Position numbers and translations under genes: made by a program. Positions 18,769-26,331 of a stretch of DNA of 64,000 bases are shown here, in pieces. The stretch spans positions 186,001-250,000 of the forward strand of contig JAWKVX010000005.1 of NCBI GenBank assembly GCA_041397825.1. Reading direction: 5' to 3'. The DNA is from JANNSX01 sp041397825. Lineage in GTDB: Bacteria > Pseudomonadota > Alphaproteobacteria > Rhizobiales > Hyphomicrobiaceae. Under the pieces are notes generated by a model. That model was not told the origin of the DNA and made no database searches. It saw only the letters and a program-made list of their open reading frames with translations. Each line of letters starts with the position of its first letter. The first letter of the stretch is position 1.

Positions 18769-19191
18769 TCATCCGATGGCGGATTTGACTGCGGCGAGGA
18801 CACGATCCCACGACAATGCATAGCGTGGCGCGCGCTCTTTCCATAGATGTGCACTTTCGGGCCGGGGTCTATGGCGCACCATGAGGCGGGTGCCACCCTT
18901 CTCGGCGGAGAATGTGACCTCGACTTCGGTTGGATAGGCGGGACCGGTGGCAACATAGAAATCCAGGATCAAGCGGCCGGGCGGTGCCGCCTCGCGCACA
19001 CGGCCCAGCACGACTTCCCGACCATCGCGGGCGCGCTCGGCGAAACGGCCCGTGGCGACGTCGATGCTTATCTCGCTCTCAGGATCGCCTGTGTGTCGGC
19101 GATCCTCGGGCCACCAGCTGCCGGCCTTCTCGGTGAACAACCGAAATGCTTCGTCAGGCGGAACGGCGAGCCAGACCGATTTTTCGATCAA
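18769..19191 (-). CDS. AHSA1/SRPBCC domain protein, TTG start
   Basis: A 140-aa activator-of-Hsp90-ATPase-like (AHSA1) protein: SVWLAVPPDEAFRLFTEKAGSWWP at the N-terminus and a C-terminal helix WDRVLAAVKSAIG. The start is placed at a TTG (19191) whose last two bases overlap the arsR stop TGA, with GAGGAG 11 bases upstream; an in-frame non-ATG start at 19233 is possible but lies well inside arsR. The arsR-AHSA1 pairing is widespread. Ligand unknown. Confidence 0.85.
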   Translation of the reverse strand: MIEKSVWLAVPPDEAFRLFTEKAGSWWPEDRRHTGDPESEISIDVATGRFAERARDGREVVLGRVREAAPPGRLILDFYVATGPAYPTEVEVTFSAEKGGTRLMVRHRPRPESAHLWKERAPRYALSWDRVLAAVKSAIG

Positions 19192-19478
19192 CGTTTCGCA
19201 AGCTCCTCGAGCCGTGCAAGTGCCACGTCCCAAAACTCATCGAGAAACGATCGGACGTTGGCAAATCCCGTCAGCCGGATGGTGTAGATGTTGCGCGTGC
19301 CGTCCTCCCGCGCCGACACGAGACCCGCCTCCTGGAGAACACGAAGATGACGGGAGACGGCGGGCCTGCTGACCGGCAGCCGCTCGGCGATCTCGCCGAC
19401 TGAAAGTGGGCGCCGCCTGAGCTCCTGCAGTATCTGCCGTCGCGTAGGATTGCCGAGGGCATCGAGCGCATGAATCAT
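19188..19478 (-). CDS. ArsR family transcriptional regulator
   Basis: A 96-aa winged-helix repressor: LGNPTRRQILQELRRRPLSVGEIA, then the recognition helix SRPAVSRHLRVLQEAGLV, then the wing REDGTRNIYTIR. No Cys pair for metal sensing is visible, in keeping with the non-metal ArsR-AHSA1 group. A palindrome begins one base before the ATG, so the repressor probably regulates itself. It overlaps the AHSA1 gene. Confidence 0.93.
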   Translation of the reverse strand: MIHALDALGNPTRRQILQELRRRPLSVGEIAERLPVSRPAVSRHLRVLQEAGLVSAREDGTRNIYTIRLTGFANVRSFLDEFWDVALARLEELAKR

Positions 19479-19500
19479 TTGGTCAATCTAGCGTTACCAA
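19479..19500. promoter_or_regulatory. Candidate ArsR-type operator upstream of arsR
   Basis: TTGGTCAA and GTTACCAA flank a 6-base spacer, six of eight positions being complementary to the consensus half-site TTGGTAAC. It abuts the arsR start codon, so there is little room for a ribosome-binding site and a leaderless message is possible. Confidence 0.5.
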
Positions 19501-19525
19501 GCCCCCAGTTCCAACGACGAAAAAC

Positions 19526-19548
19526 AGGCGTCCCTTCAGGGGACGCCT
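19526..19548 (-). terminator. Rho-independent terminator of the Hsp20 gene
   Basis: Stem AGGCGTCCC/GGGACGCCT with a 5-base loop. Read on the minus strand it is followed by GTTTTTCG. It lies about 30 bases after the hsp20 stop. Confidence 0.8.
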
Positions 19549-19579
19549 GTCGAGTTGACGCACTCAGGGGAAGTCTCAG

Positions 19580-20041
19580 TTACGCGGCTGACTTATGCTC
19601 GATGGTCTTGGCACCATCCGCCGTTGCGATGGCAATGGTCCGGGGCTTCATCTTCTCGGGGATCTCACGCACGAGATCGACGTGCAGCATGCCGTCCTTT
19701 ACCTCGGCGCCCTTGACCTCGACATAGTCGGCGAGCTGGAAGCGCCGCTCGAAGGAGCGCGCAGCTATGCCGCGATGCAGATAGCTCTTGCCCTTCTCCT
19801 CGGCGGTCTTCTCGCCAGTGACGGTCAGGAGGCTCTCCTTGACCTCGATCTTGAGCTCATCGGGCTTGAAGCCGGCGACCGCCATCGAGATGCGATAAGC
19901 GTTCTCGGCCGTGCGCTCGATGTCATACGGCGGATAGGCCGAAACCTCGCCATTGCCGTTCGGCAGGCTGTCGAGCAGCTGGAACAGACGATCGAAGCCG
20001 ACGGTGGTGCGGAAGAAGGGGGAAAAATCGACGTGACGCAT
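19580..20041 (-). CDS. Hsp20 family small heat-shock protein (IbpA-like)
   Basis: A 153-aa alpha-crystallin chaperone that holds unfolding proteins. The N-terminus MRHVDFSPFFRTTVGFDRLF is typical of rhizobial class A Hsp20. The alpha-crystallin domain spans about 35-130, with the signature HRGIAARSFERRFQLADYVEV. GGAGG lies 7 bases before the ATG and appears sequestered by a hairpin. It has a sigma-32-type promoter and a clear terminator, so it is a single-gene heat-shock unit. Confidence 0.96.
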   Translation of the reverse strand: MRHVDFSPFFRTTVGFDRLFQLLDSLPNGNGEVSAYPPYDIERTAENAYRISMAVAGFKPDELKIEVKESLLTVTGEKTAEEKGKSYLHRGIAARSFERRFQLADYVEVKGAEVKDGMLHVDLVREIPEKMKPRTIAIATADGAKTIEHKSAA

Positions 20042-20129
20042 AACAGGTCCTCCATAGGAAGCAACATGTTGATCTGCCTGCCACAAGGGCCAGGCGGCGT
20101 TCGGGATGCCCCACTAGGGCGGCATCACA
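20042..20129 (-). promoter_or_regulatory. ROSE-like RNA thermometer in the hsp20 leader
   Basis: The predicted leader of about 88 nt folds into three stems: 20126-20105 (GATGCC/GGCATC), 20095-20076 (GCCTG/CAGGC), and a 3' hairpin in which CUUCC pairs with the ribosome-binding GGAGG across a 3-base loop. The segment UUGCU, conserved in the 3' hairpin of ROSE elements, is at 20064-20060. This matches ROSE thermometers of rhizobial small heat-shock genes. Confidence 0.75.
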
Positions 20130-20135
20130 GCTGTC

Positions 20136-20164
20136 ACGTAGGAAACAGGGGAGCCGGTTTCAAG
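20136..20164 (-). promoter_or_regulatory. Sigma-32 (RpoH) type promoter of hsp20
   Basis: On the minus strand CTTGAA (20164-20159), a 16-base spacer, and CCTACGT (20142-20136), close to the alphaproteobacterial RpoH pattern CTTG/CCTATNT. A start near 20129 would begin transcription just before the first leader hairpin. Confidence 0.6.
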
Positions 20165-20276
20165 GGGGGATTGCAGGTCTTGCCAGATGCCGATCGAGGA
20201 CCCCGGTCCGGCCACTGCCCCCCGGTTGGACCAAAGCCCCTCATCTCATCCGATCCCGGTGCCCGACCGCAGCTGA

Positions 20277-21596
20277 CTATGCCGCGAGCTCGACCTGCCA
20301 GCGCGAGTCACGAGGCGATGGACGCCGGTGCAGGCGGTGATCGAGAAGCGCCCGCGCTTCCCCGGCCTTGCCGCTACGCAGCAGGGCAATGAGCAGCGTA
20401 TCCTCGATGACCTCGCGTTGGGCATGGCTGCCGCCGATGCGGACGACCTCATGGCGCACTGGCTGCAATAGCTCCACGCACTTGGCATAGTCGCCATCGA
20501 TGAAGGCGAGCGCGGCGCGGCAAATGGCCGGAACCACTGGGCCCGCCGCCAGCGTGCCCTGCTCGACGAGCCGGGTCAGCGCGTCGATGCGCGCCCCGGC
20601 CGACGACGTGTCGCCGGTGGCCGCGGCCAGCAGGCCCATATGGGTATCGATGAACGAATGGCCGGCATTGGGGAAGCAGCGCTCTGCATAGTGCTTGGCC
20701 TCCGACCACAAATCCGGCGGCACGTCATAGCCATAGGCGCGAAGGCGCCAGAGGAGCGAGACGCTATCGGTCACGATGTTGATGGGCAGTCCCAGAGAAA
20801 CGGCGGGTTTCACATGGCGCCCATACACCGCAAGAGCCGCCTCCGGGTCGCCGCGCTCCAGGGCAGAGAGCGCCCGGTGCCAGGCCAGATGCCCGTGCAG
20901 TGTTCCGCTTCGATCATAGGAGGGGAGCCAATCGTCGAGCAGGGCTTCGGCGTCTCCGCCCGCGCCGTGCTCGAACAACGCATGCGCGAGGGCGTGAGCA
21001 CCGGTGGCATTGGCTTTCCGCAGCTCGAAGCCGTGCTCCGTCAGATTGCGGCCGTAGCCGACATTGCCGTTCTCGACATGCGCCCAGCCGCGATAGGTCA
21101 GGAACCACCAATCGTCGGCATCGAAGTGCGGCGCCATAGCCTCGCAGAGATCGACGCGGGCCTGATCGTGATCCGCCATGCCCGAGAAGGCGAACAGTCC
21201 AAAAGCGCCGAGCGGCAGCGATGAGATGATCACATCGCGGGGCCACGTCTGGACGTGGGCCAGTGTGCATTCCAGCGCCTTCTTGGATTGCCCATGAACG
21301 GCCAGCGACAGCGTTGCGATGTGACTTTGCTCTCGCGCGGTCGAGTTGCGCTCCGCCATTTTGGCGGCGGTTGCTATGTGGGCTTTCGCCTCGGCTGGTT
21401 CCGCACGGATCGCCTGCAGTCGGGCAAGGGCAGCATGCGCCAATGCGAAGTCGGGATCGGCATCGATCGCCTGCTGGAGGATCTCCTGTGCACCCGGCCA
21501 GAAGGACAACAGCAGGTCGACGCCCTCGCGATATCTCTGCGCGGCCTGTTCGCTCCTGGTCGATAGCGGCAGTCCGCGGCTGTCTGCGTACGCCAT
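20277..21596 (-). CDS. TTC38-like tetratricopeptide protein
   Basis: A 439-aa all-helical soluble protein of the TPR type. It begins MAYADSRGLPLSTRSEQAAQRYREGVD as in the TTC38 family. Helical pairs recur through the sequence, for example ILQQAIDADPDFALAHAALARLQ and GAHALAHALFEHGAGGDAEALLDDW. Family members have no established enzymatic role; protein-protein contact is presumed. GGAG precedes the ATG. Transcribed alone on the minus strand. Confidence 0.85.
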   Translation of the reverse strand: MAYADSRGLPLSTRSEQAAQRYREGVDLLLSFWPGAQEILQQAIDADPDFALAHAALARLQAIRAEPAEAKAHIATAAKMAERNSTAREQSHIATLSLAVHGQSKKALECTLAHVQTWPRDVIISSLPLGAFGLFAFSGMADHDQARVDLCEAMAPHFDADDWWFLTYRGWAHVENGNVGYGRNLTEHGFELRKANATGAHALAHALFEHGAGGDAEALLDDWLPSYDRSGTLHGHLAWHRALSALERGDPEAALAVYGRHVKPAVSLGLPINIVTDSVSLLWRLRAYGYDVPPDLWSEAKHYAERCFPNAGHSFIDTHMGLLAAATGDTSSAGARIDALTRLVEQGTLAAGPVVPAICRAALAFIDGDYAKCVELLQPVRHEVVRIGGSHAQREVIEDTLLIALLRSGKAGEARALLDHRLHRRPSPRDSRWQVELAA

Positions 21597-21681
21597 CTCG
21601 ATCTCCTTGCGACATGGTCGACGTATCGTTGCGTTGCGACCTTGCGTTTAGCACGGGAGCGGGCGACCTCGCAGGCCGTCG

Positions 21682-22866
21682 TCATGTCACGCTCGCTGGC
21701 TCGACGAGGCGACGCAGCGCCATCAGGCCGAGGATCGGCCCTGGCAGCAGCAGGAGAAACAGGTAGCGCGGCTCGATGATGGCAAGCATGCCTTGCAGAA
21801 TCTGAATCGCGACGACCGTCAAGGCAAAGCCGATGCAGTTGACGATCGTCAGTGCGGAGCCAACCAACTGTCTCGGTGCATGGCGGGCATTGAGGGCGGA
21901 AAACTGAGGCGAATCACCGACGACGACGACGCCCCAGAGGACGAGGAACACGAGGAAACCTTGCGGCGGCAGGAAGACTGCGAAAGGTGACAGCAGGCAA
22001 CAGAGCCCGGAGGCCGCGAGCTGGGCGAAGGCCACGGGGGCGCTGCCGATCCTGAGCGACACGAACCCGCCACTGACGCAGCCGACGGCGCCAGCGGCGA
22101 TGGCGGCGAAGCTCCATTCGGAGACCGTTGCTGCCTCCGCAGCACCACCGAGATAGGTGCCGACATAGACGGGTAGAAACGCCCAGAACGCGTAGAGCTC
22201 CCACATATGCCCGAAGTAGCCGAAGCTGGACGCGCGAAAGTCAGGCAGGCGGAAGATCGCGGCAACTGACTTCGGGTCGAAGCGCGCACCAGCGCGCAAG
22301 TGAGGACCATCCGGCACGAGCAGATACATCAGCACGCCACCGGCTGCGGCAATGCACGACACGGCCAAGATGACCATCTCCCAGGGGAGATTCCGGCCGA
22401 TCAGGTGCGGAGAGGCGGTTCCGAGCACCAACGCGCCGACGAGAAATCCCAACGCGCGGCCCAGGTCACGATCGAACCAGCCCGAGGCGATCTTCATGCC
22501 GACCGGATAGATGCCGGCGAGGAAGAATCCGGTCATGAACCGCAGGGCCAGGAGTGGCCATAGCCAGGCCCCGATGAGCAGTGCGGCGGCGTTGCAACCG
22601 GCGCCGAGCAAGGCGCAAACCAGAAAGACCCGGCGCGGCGACCAGCGATCCGAGATGGCGAAAGAGGCGAAGAGGAACGTTCCCGCGATGAAGCCGAGCT
22701 GGACCGCCGTCGTGATGTCACCAATCGAGTCCGCCGGGAAACCCGCGCGACGCTGCAGATCGGGAATGACGGCATTGGCGGCAAACCACAGGGATGTTCC
22801 CGCGAACTGTGAGATGACGATCACCGGCAGGATGTGGAGAGGGCGCGCGTCTTTGCTCGAAGGCAT
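21682..22866 (-). CDS. MFS transporter
   Basis: A 394-aa major facilitator with about 12 membrane helices. The loop motif between helices 2 and 3 is ASFAISDRWSPRRVF, a version of the MFS A-motif, and SPQFSALNARHAPRQLVGSA occurs in the C-terminal half. Substrate unknown. The start 22866 (MPSSKDARPLHILPV) leads directly into helix one; the longer open frame upstream lacks a ribosome-binding site. Confidence 0.9.
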   Translation of the reverse strand: MPSSKDARPLHILPVIVISQFAGTSLWFAANAVIPDLQRRAGFPADSIGDITTAVQLGFIAGTFLFASFAISDRWSPRRVFLVCALLGAGCNAAALLIGAWLWPLLALRFMTGFFLAGIYPVGMKIASGWFDRDLGRALGFLVGALVLGTASPHLIGRNLPWEMVILAVSCIAAAGGVLMYLLVPDGPHLRAGARFDPKSVAAIFRLPDFRASSFGYFGHMWELYAFWAFLPVYVGTYLGGAAEAATVSEWSFAAIAAGAVGCVSGGFVSLRIGSAPVAFAQLAASGLCCLLSPFAVFLPPQGFLVFLVLWGVVVVGDSPQFSALNARHAPRQLVGSALTIVNCIGFALTVVAIQILQGMLAIIEPRYLFLLLLPGPILGLMALRRLVEPASVT

Positions 22867-23177
22867 GATCCTGTGAGCCTCGGTGGTGCCTGACTGGAAC
22901 AAGACATGTGGCACAGGGAGACTGGCATCTGGCGACTGATTCCGTCGAGGCCTGCGGGATCCATTCAACCGACCCACTCACCGCGAAGGTAGCTCGGATC
23001 AGCCGGCCGGCATCGTTCCGACGCTGGTCTGGGGATCCCGGCGCTCCTGGGACCCATCGGCCCGCAGTGGCGCCGTCACCGCAGAGTCTGAACGATGGCT
23101 GAACAGAACCTTTCGCCGGCATTCATCTTCGCCGATCCACTCTGTATTTCACGGGGTTAGTGGAAAGGGGCCATTTC
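22867..23177. other. Intergenic region without a recognised gene
   Basis: 311 bases between the MFS gene and the divergent secreted-protein gene. I see short open frames without ribosome-binding sites and no terminator. It presumably holds both divergent promoters; GAAAGGGG near its right end is the ribosome-binding site of the secreted-protein gene. Confidence 0.5.
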
Positions 23178-23675
23178 ATGAAATCGGTGCTTGCAGCTGC
23201 AATTGCGATTGGCTTGGCGGCGACGTCGTCCGCCACAGCCGCCGATCTGGGATACGGCGAGAGCGACTATACTTACGGCAGCGACAGCGAGACTTATGCC
23301 GGGGACGATTATCCGGTGCCATCGGGCAATGTCGGTGGTGACGATGTCGAACCTGCCCAGCCAGCCTCCGAGGCCTATTTCGACGAGCAGGGCACAGGCT
23401 ACAGACCGGCCTATCGCCGTCACCGGCCCCGACATGCCGGCACATGCCTGACGCGCCGGGGTCTCCGGGCCAATCTCATCAACCAGGGCTGGCGGGACCT
23501 TAGGGGTGTCGCCGCCGACCCGGATGTCGTCGGGGTCACGGCCTCGCGTCCCAACGGGCTGGTCTATCGGCTGAAGATCGACCGCTGCTCGGGCGTCATC
23601 CTGGCCGCCTATCTCCTCGACCAGGGCGCAGGCGAGGCTTACGCCTACGGCACCCAGGACGTGCCGAGCTACTGA
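23178..23675 (+). CDS. Secreted protein of unknown function
   Basis: A 165-aa protein with a signal peptide (MKSVLAAAIAIGLAATSSATA, cleavage near Ala-Asp). An acidic, Tyr-rich low-complexity stretch (about 28-75) follows. The C-terminal domain contains CLTRRGLRANLINQGWRDLR and GLVYRLKIDRCSGVILAA, where two Cys could form a disulphide. Similar C-terminal domains occur in rhizobial exported proteins of unknown function. GAAAGGGG precedes the ATG, and a strong terminator follows, so it is a single-gene unit. Confidence 0.82.
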   Translation: MKSVLAAAIAIGLAATSSATAADLGYGESDYTYGSDSETYAGDDYPVPSGNVGGDDVEPAQPASEAYFDEQGTGYRPAYRRHRPRHAGTCLTRRGLRANLINQGWRDLRGVAADPDVVGVTASRPNGLVYRLKIDRCSGVILAAYLLDQGAGEAYAYGTQDVPSY

Positions 23676-23711
23676 GGCCGGCCGAGGTCTGCGGCCTTTC
23701 CGACACGATTG

Positions 23712-23750
23712 CGAGCCGCCGCGGCGCTTCGAGCGGCGGCTCGGTTTTTT
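23712..23750 (+). terminator. Rho-independent terminator
   Basis: An 11-base stem CGAGCCGCCGC/GCGGCGGCTCG followed by GTTTTTT, after the secreted-protein gene. Confidence 0.85.
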
Positions 23751-23832
23751 GCCCGGAGCTGATGCTGTAAGAGGGCCACAGGGAGTGCCCGCCGGCTGGT
23801 CGGCGGGCCGTCAGCACGGAGCACCTCGGTCC

Positions 23833-24795
23833 ATGCGCAGCGACCTCGTCGTCCTGGCCAAGAATCCCGTACCGAGCGGGGCACGCGTCGGCGCCATGAA
23901 AAGCTTCGACGGCAAGTTGATGCGTTACGCCGTGTGGCAGGAGAGCCGCGGCCCCAAGCGTGGCACGGTCTGCCTGTTCGGCGGTCGCACGGAGTTCATC
24001 GAGAAATACTTCGAGGTCGTCGCCGACCTCAGGCGTCGCGGCTTTGCCGTCGCCACGATGGACTGGCGTGGCCAGGGCGGCTCGGTGCGCGAGCTCCGCA
24101 ACCCGCGCAAGGGCTATGTGCGGGAGTTCGCCGATTTCGATGCCGATCTCAAGCGGTTCATGCGTGACATCGTCATGCCGGACTGCCTGCCACCCTATAT
24201 CGCGCTGGGGCATTCCATGGGCGGCAATATCCTCCTCAGGGCGGCGGCCATGCCCGGAGTCTGGTTCGAGAAGATCGTGCTCTCGGCGCCCATGGTGCGT
24301 CTGCATCCCTCGCAGTCGAAGGTATCGATGCGCACGGCCCGCAACGCCGCACGTGTCGCCTGCGCCGTCGGGCTCGGCAGCAGCTATGTCCCCGGTGGTA
24401 GCGACGACTACGGCGAGCACTGGCCCTTCGAGGGCAATAAGGTGACCGGCGACCGGGAGCGTTATGCCCGCAATAACGCCATCGTCGAGGCCGCGCCGGA
24501 TCTCGGTTTGGGATCGCCGACCTATCGCTGGCTGTGGGAGGCGTTCAAGTCGATGGACCGGCTCTGGCAGCCGGACTATGCGCCGTCCGTCGAGGTGCCG
24601 ATCCTGTTCGCCATCGCCGGTGAGGATCGCGTGGCACAATCGCGGGCCGTCGAGGACTTTGCGCTGCGCCTGAAGCTGGCCCGCCACATCGTCATCCCCC
24701 ATGCCCGCCACGAGATCCTGCAGGAGCGCGATGAGCTGAGGCAGCAGTTCTGGGCAGCCTTCGACGCCTATGTCGGGGTCAGCGGTGCGGTTTGA
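23833..24795 (+). CDS. Alpha/beta hydrolase (lysophospholipase/monoacylglycerol lipase type)
   Basis: A 320-aa serine hydrolase of the Hydrolase_4 (PldB-like) group: the lid-side MDWRGQGGS segment, nucleophile elbow GHSMGG, an acid within IAGEDRVAQ, and a base in HARHEILQE. No signal peptide. The substrate is probably a lysophospholipid or monoglyceride, by family. The start at 23833 was preferred because the family has an N-terminal NPVPSGARVG-like stretch; ATGs at 23749 and 23896 are alternatives. Convergent with hisN. Confidence 0.88.
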   Translation: MRSDLVVLAKNPVPSGARVGAMKSFDGKLMRYAVWQESRGPKRGTVCLFGGRTEFIEKYFEVVADLRRRGFAVATMDWRGQGGSVRELRNPRKGYVREFADFDADLKRFMRDIVMPDCLPPYIALGHSMGGNILLRAAAMPGVWFEKIVLSAPMVRLHPSQSKVSMRTARNAARVACAVGLGSSYVPGGSDDYGEHWPFEGNKVTGDRERYARNNAIVEAAPDLGLGSPTYRWLWEAFKSMDRLWQPDYAPSVEVPILFAIAGEDRVAQSRAVEDFALRLKLARHIVIPHARHEILQERDELRQQFWAAFDAYVGVSGAV

Positions 24796-24807
24796 TCCGC
24801 GAGGCGC

Positions 24808-25620
24808 TCAGGCGTTGACGAGCCGCAGCGCCGCCTCGTGCATGCGCGGGTCGCCGGCAGCCACGACATTGCCGCCATTCTGGGCGTCGCCGCCGTCCCA
24901 GGTACTGATGATGCCGCCCGCCCGCTCGATGATCGGCACCAGTGCGGCGATGTCATAGGCCTGCAGATTGGCCTCGACGACGAGATCAATTTGACCCATG
25001 GCGAGCAGGCAGTAGCTGAGGCAGTCGCCGCCGTACCGAGTCATGCGGACCTTGGACTTGACACGCTCGAAGGCCGCCCACTGCCCGGGTTCGCGGAACA
25101 GCTCCGGACTGGTCGTGGCGAGGATGGCATGATCGAGCGACTCGCAGCTCCGCGATCTGAGCGTCCGGGCTCCGCCGGGGCCGTCATAGTAGGCAGCGGC
25201 GTCGTAGGCCCAGAAGCGCTCGCCGGTGAAAGGCTGGTTCATGACGCCGACGCACATGCGCCCGGCATGGCGCAGGCCGATCAACGTGCCCCAAGTCTGT
25301 AGTCCCATCATGAAGGAGCGCGTGCCGTCGATGGGGTCGATCACCCAGGCATAGTCGGAGCCGGAGTCCTGCCGGCCATACTCTTCGCCGATGATGCCGT
25401 GATCGGGATAGCGCTCGGCGAGCGCCTTGCGAATGACCTCCTCTGCCGCTCGGTCGGCGGCGGTCACGGGGTCGAAGCCGGTCGGCCCGACTTTGTTGTC
25501 GTAGCCGATGGACTGCCGGAAATGAGGAAGTATCGCCTGGGCCGATAGTCGAGCCAGGTGATGGGAGAAGTCGACGAGCTCGGAAAGTGGCGGTTCTGAT
25601 GCTCTATTCATTGTGTGCAT
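24808..25620 (-). CDS. hisN: Histidinol-phosphatase, inositol-monophosphatase fold
   Basis: Mg-dependent phosphatase of 270 aa, closest to HisN-type histidinol-phosphatases. Metal-binding motifs are IIGEEYG, WVIDPIDGTRSF and a C-terminal YDIAALVPIIERAGG. The segment FMMGLQTWGTLIGL is typical of HisN. It would carry out the dephosphorylation of L-histidinol phosphate in histidine biosynthesis. Two ATGs (25620 and 25611) are possible starts and neither has a clear ribosome-binding site. Its upstream region holds two small-RNA genes in divergent orientation. Confidence 0.88.
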   Translation of the reverse strand: MHTMNRASEPPLSELVDFSHHLARLSAQAILPHFRQSIGYDNKVGPTGFDPVTAADRAAEEVIRKALAERYPDHGIIGEEYGRQDSGSDYAWVIDPIDGTRSFMMGLQTWGTLIGLRHAGRMCVGVMNQPFTGERFWAYDAAAYYDGPGGARTLRSRSCESLDHAILATTSPELFREPGQWAAFERVKSKVRMTRYGGDCLSYCLLAMGQIDLVVEANLQAYDIAALVPIIERAGGIISTWDGGDAQNGGNVVAAGDPRMHEAALRLVNA

Positions 25621-25778
25621 CGGGCCTGTGCGAGCAATTCAACAGTTGACTTGGAACAATACTCTTTCGATGGCACGGATGATCAGCAGTATGGTTTGTG
25701 ACTTGACGACCAGATTGCCGGTTTGTGTCGCGAGAGCCACAATAAGGCATGAACGCCACGCTGTGCCGCCGACACGCC

Positions 25779-25807
25779 TTGCTGGATTGGCACTTGATCA
25801 CCATATT
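25779..25807 (+). promoter_or_regulatory. Promoter of the first suhB/MmgR-like sRNA
   Basis: TTGCTG, a 17-base spacer, and CATATT. Initiation 7 bases downstream would start at 25814, exactly where the first hairpin of the RNA begins. Confidence 0.55.
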
Positions 25808-25813
25808 CACCTT

Positions 25814-25902
25814 TGCGGGATGCGACTGATTCGCAAACCGCATGCCCTCCTTGGGCGTTTCCTCCCTAGACTTGGGCCGCCTTGTGCGGCCCTTCTTTTT
25901 TG
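25814..25902 (+). ncRNA. suhB/MmgR (alpha-r8)-like small RNA, copy 1
   Basis: About 89 nt. A 5' hairpin (TGCGG 25814-25818 with CCGCA 25838-25842, inner TGCG/CGCA) is followed by a small GCCC/GGGC hairpin, the single-stranded GTTTCCTCCCTAGACTT, and a terminator stem GGGCCGC/GCGGCCC with a T-run. The 10-mer TTTCCTCCCT is, as I recall, the conserved unpaired core of the MmgR family; the Rfam suhB motif is likewise found near inositol-monophosphatase genes, and hisN of that fold lies next to it. MmgR in Sinorhizobium limits polyhydroxybutyrate accumulation. Bases 25844-25880 recur identically in copy 2. Confidence 0.8.
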
Positions 25903-26158
25903 CGGATCTCGCACCAAGGCGGGGCCGCCCGTATGCGCTCACTGCACAGCTCACGGCCGAGGCGAATGCCTTTGTGTCCGCTTCGTCCTCGCCCGTCCAC
26001 ACGGCGGCACATGGGTGAATTTTCTATTTGAGATCATTGCTCTATCCGTCTCTTGCCACGAGGGTCTGCGAGACCTCCGGATGTCGTCCGACCACATTGG
26101 GCGGTCCGCACGGCAGTCACCGAGCTCTGACAGATTGTCACGGATGGGTGTGCGAAGC

Positions 26159-26187
26159 TTGCATTTTGTGCGTCGCACACATAGATT
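26159..26187 (+). promoter_or_regulatory. Promoter of the second suhB/MmgR-like sRNA with a palindrome in the spacer
   Basis: TTGCAT, a 17-base spacer, and TAGATT. The spacer contains the perfect palindrome TGTGCG-T-CGCACA (26167-26179), which copy 1 lacks, so a repressor may act on this copy only. The predicted start falls at the 5' hairpin near 26196. Confidence 0.55.
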
Positions 26188-26195
26188 GTTGCAAC

Positions 26196-26292
26196 GCGGC
26201 AGGGCCGTCTTCCCTGGTCTTGCCGCCGCCCTCCTTGGGCGTTTCCTCCCTAGACTTGGGCCGCTCGCAAAACGGGCGGCCTCTTTTCTTTC
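26196..26292 (+). ncRNA. suhB/MmgR (alpha-r8)-like small RNA, copy 2
   Basis: About 97 nt with the same layout as copy 1: 5' hairpin GCGGCA/TGCCGC (26196-26226, inner GGG/CCC), GCCC/GGGC hairpin, single-stranded GTTTCCTCCCTAGACTT, terminator stem GGCCGC/GCGGCC and a T-rich tail. 37 bases (26228-26264) are identical to copy 1, while the 5' hairpin, promoter and terminator loop have diverged, so both copies look like functional paralogues and not a recent duplication. Confidence 0.8.
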
Positions 26293-26331
26293 TGGCCTGT
26301 CATTGACGACGGTGGCCGCGACCGTGCCGAC

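Noticed and set aside
25844..26264. CRISPR-like or insertion-sequence repeat
   Set aside because: Only two copies, 384 bp apart, each within a complete sRNA-like unit with promoter and terminator; no transposase or spacer array.
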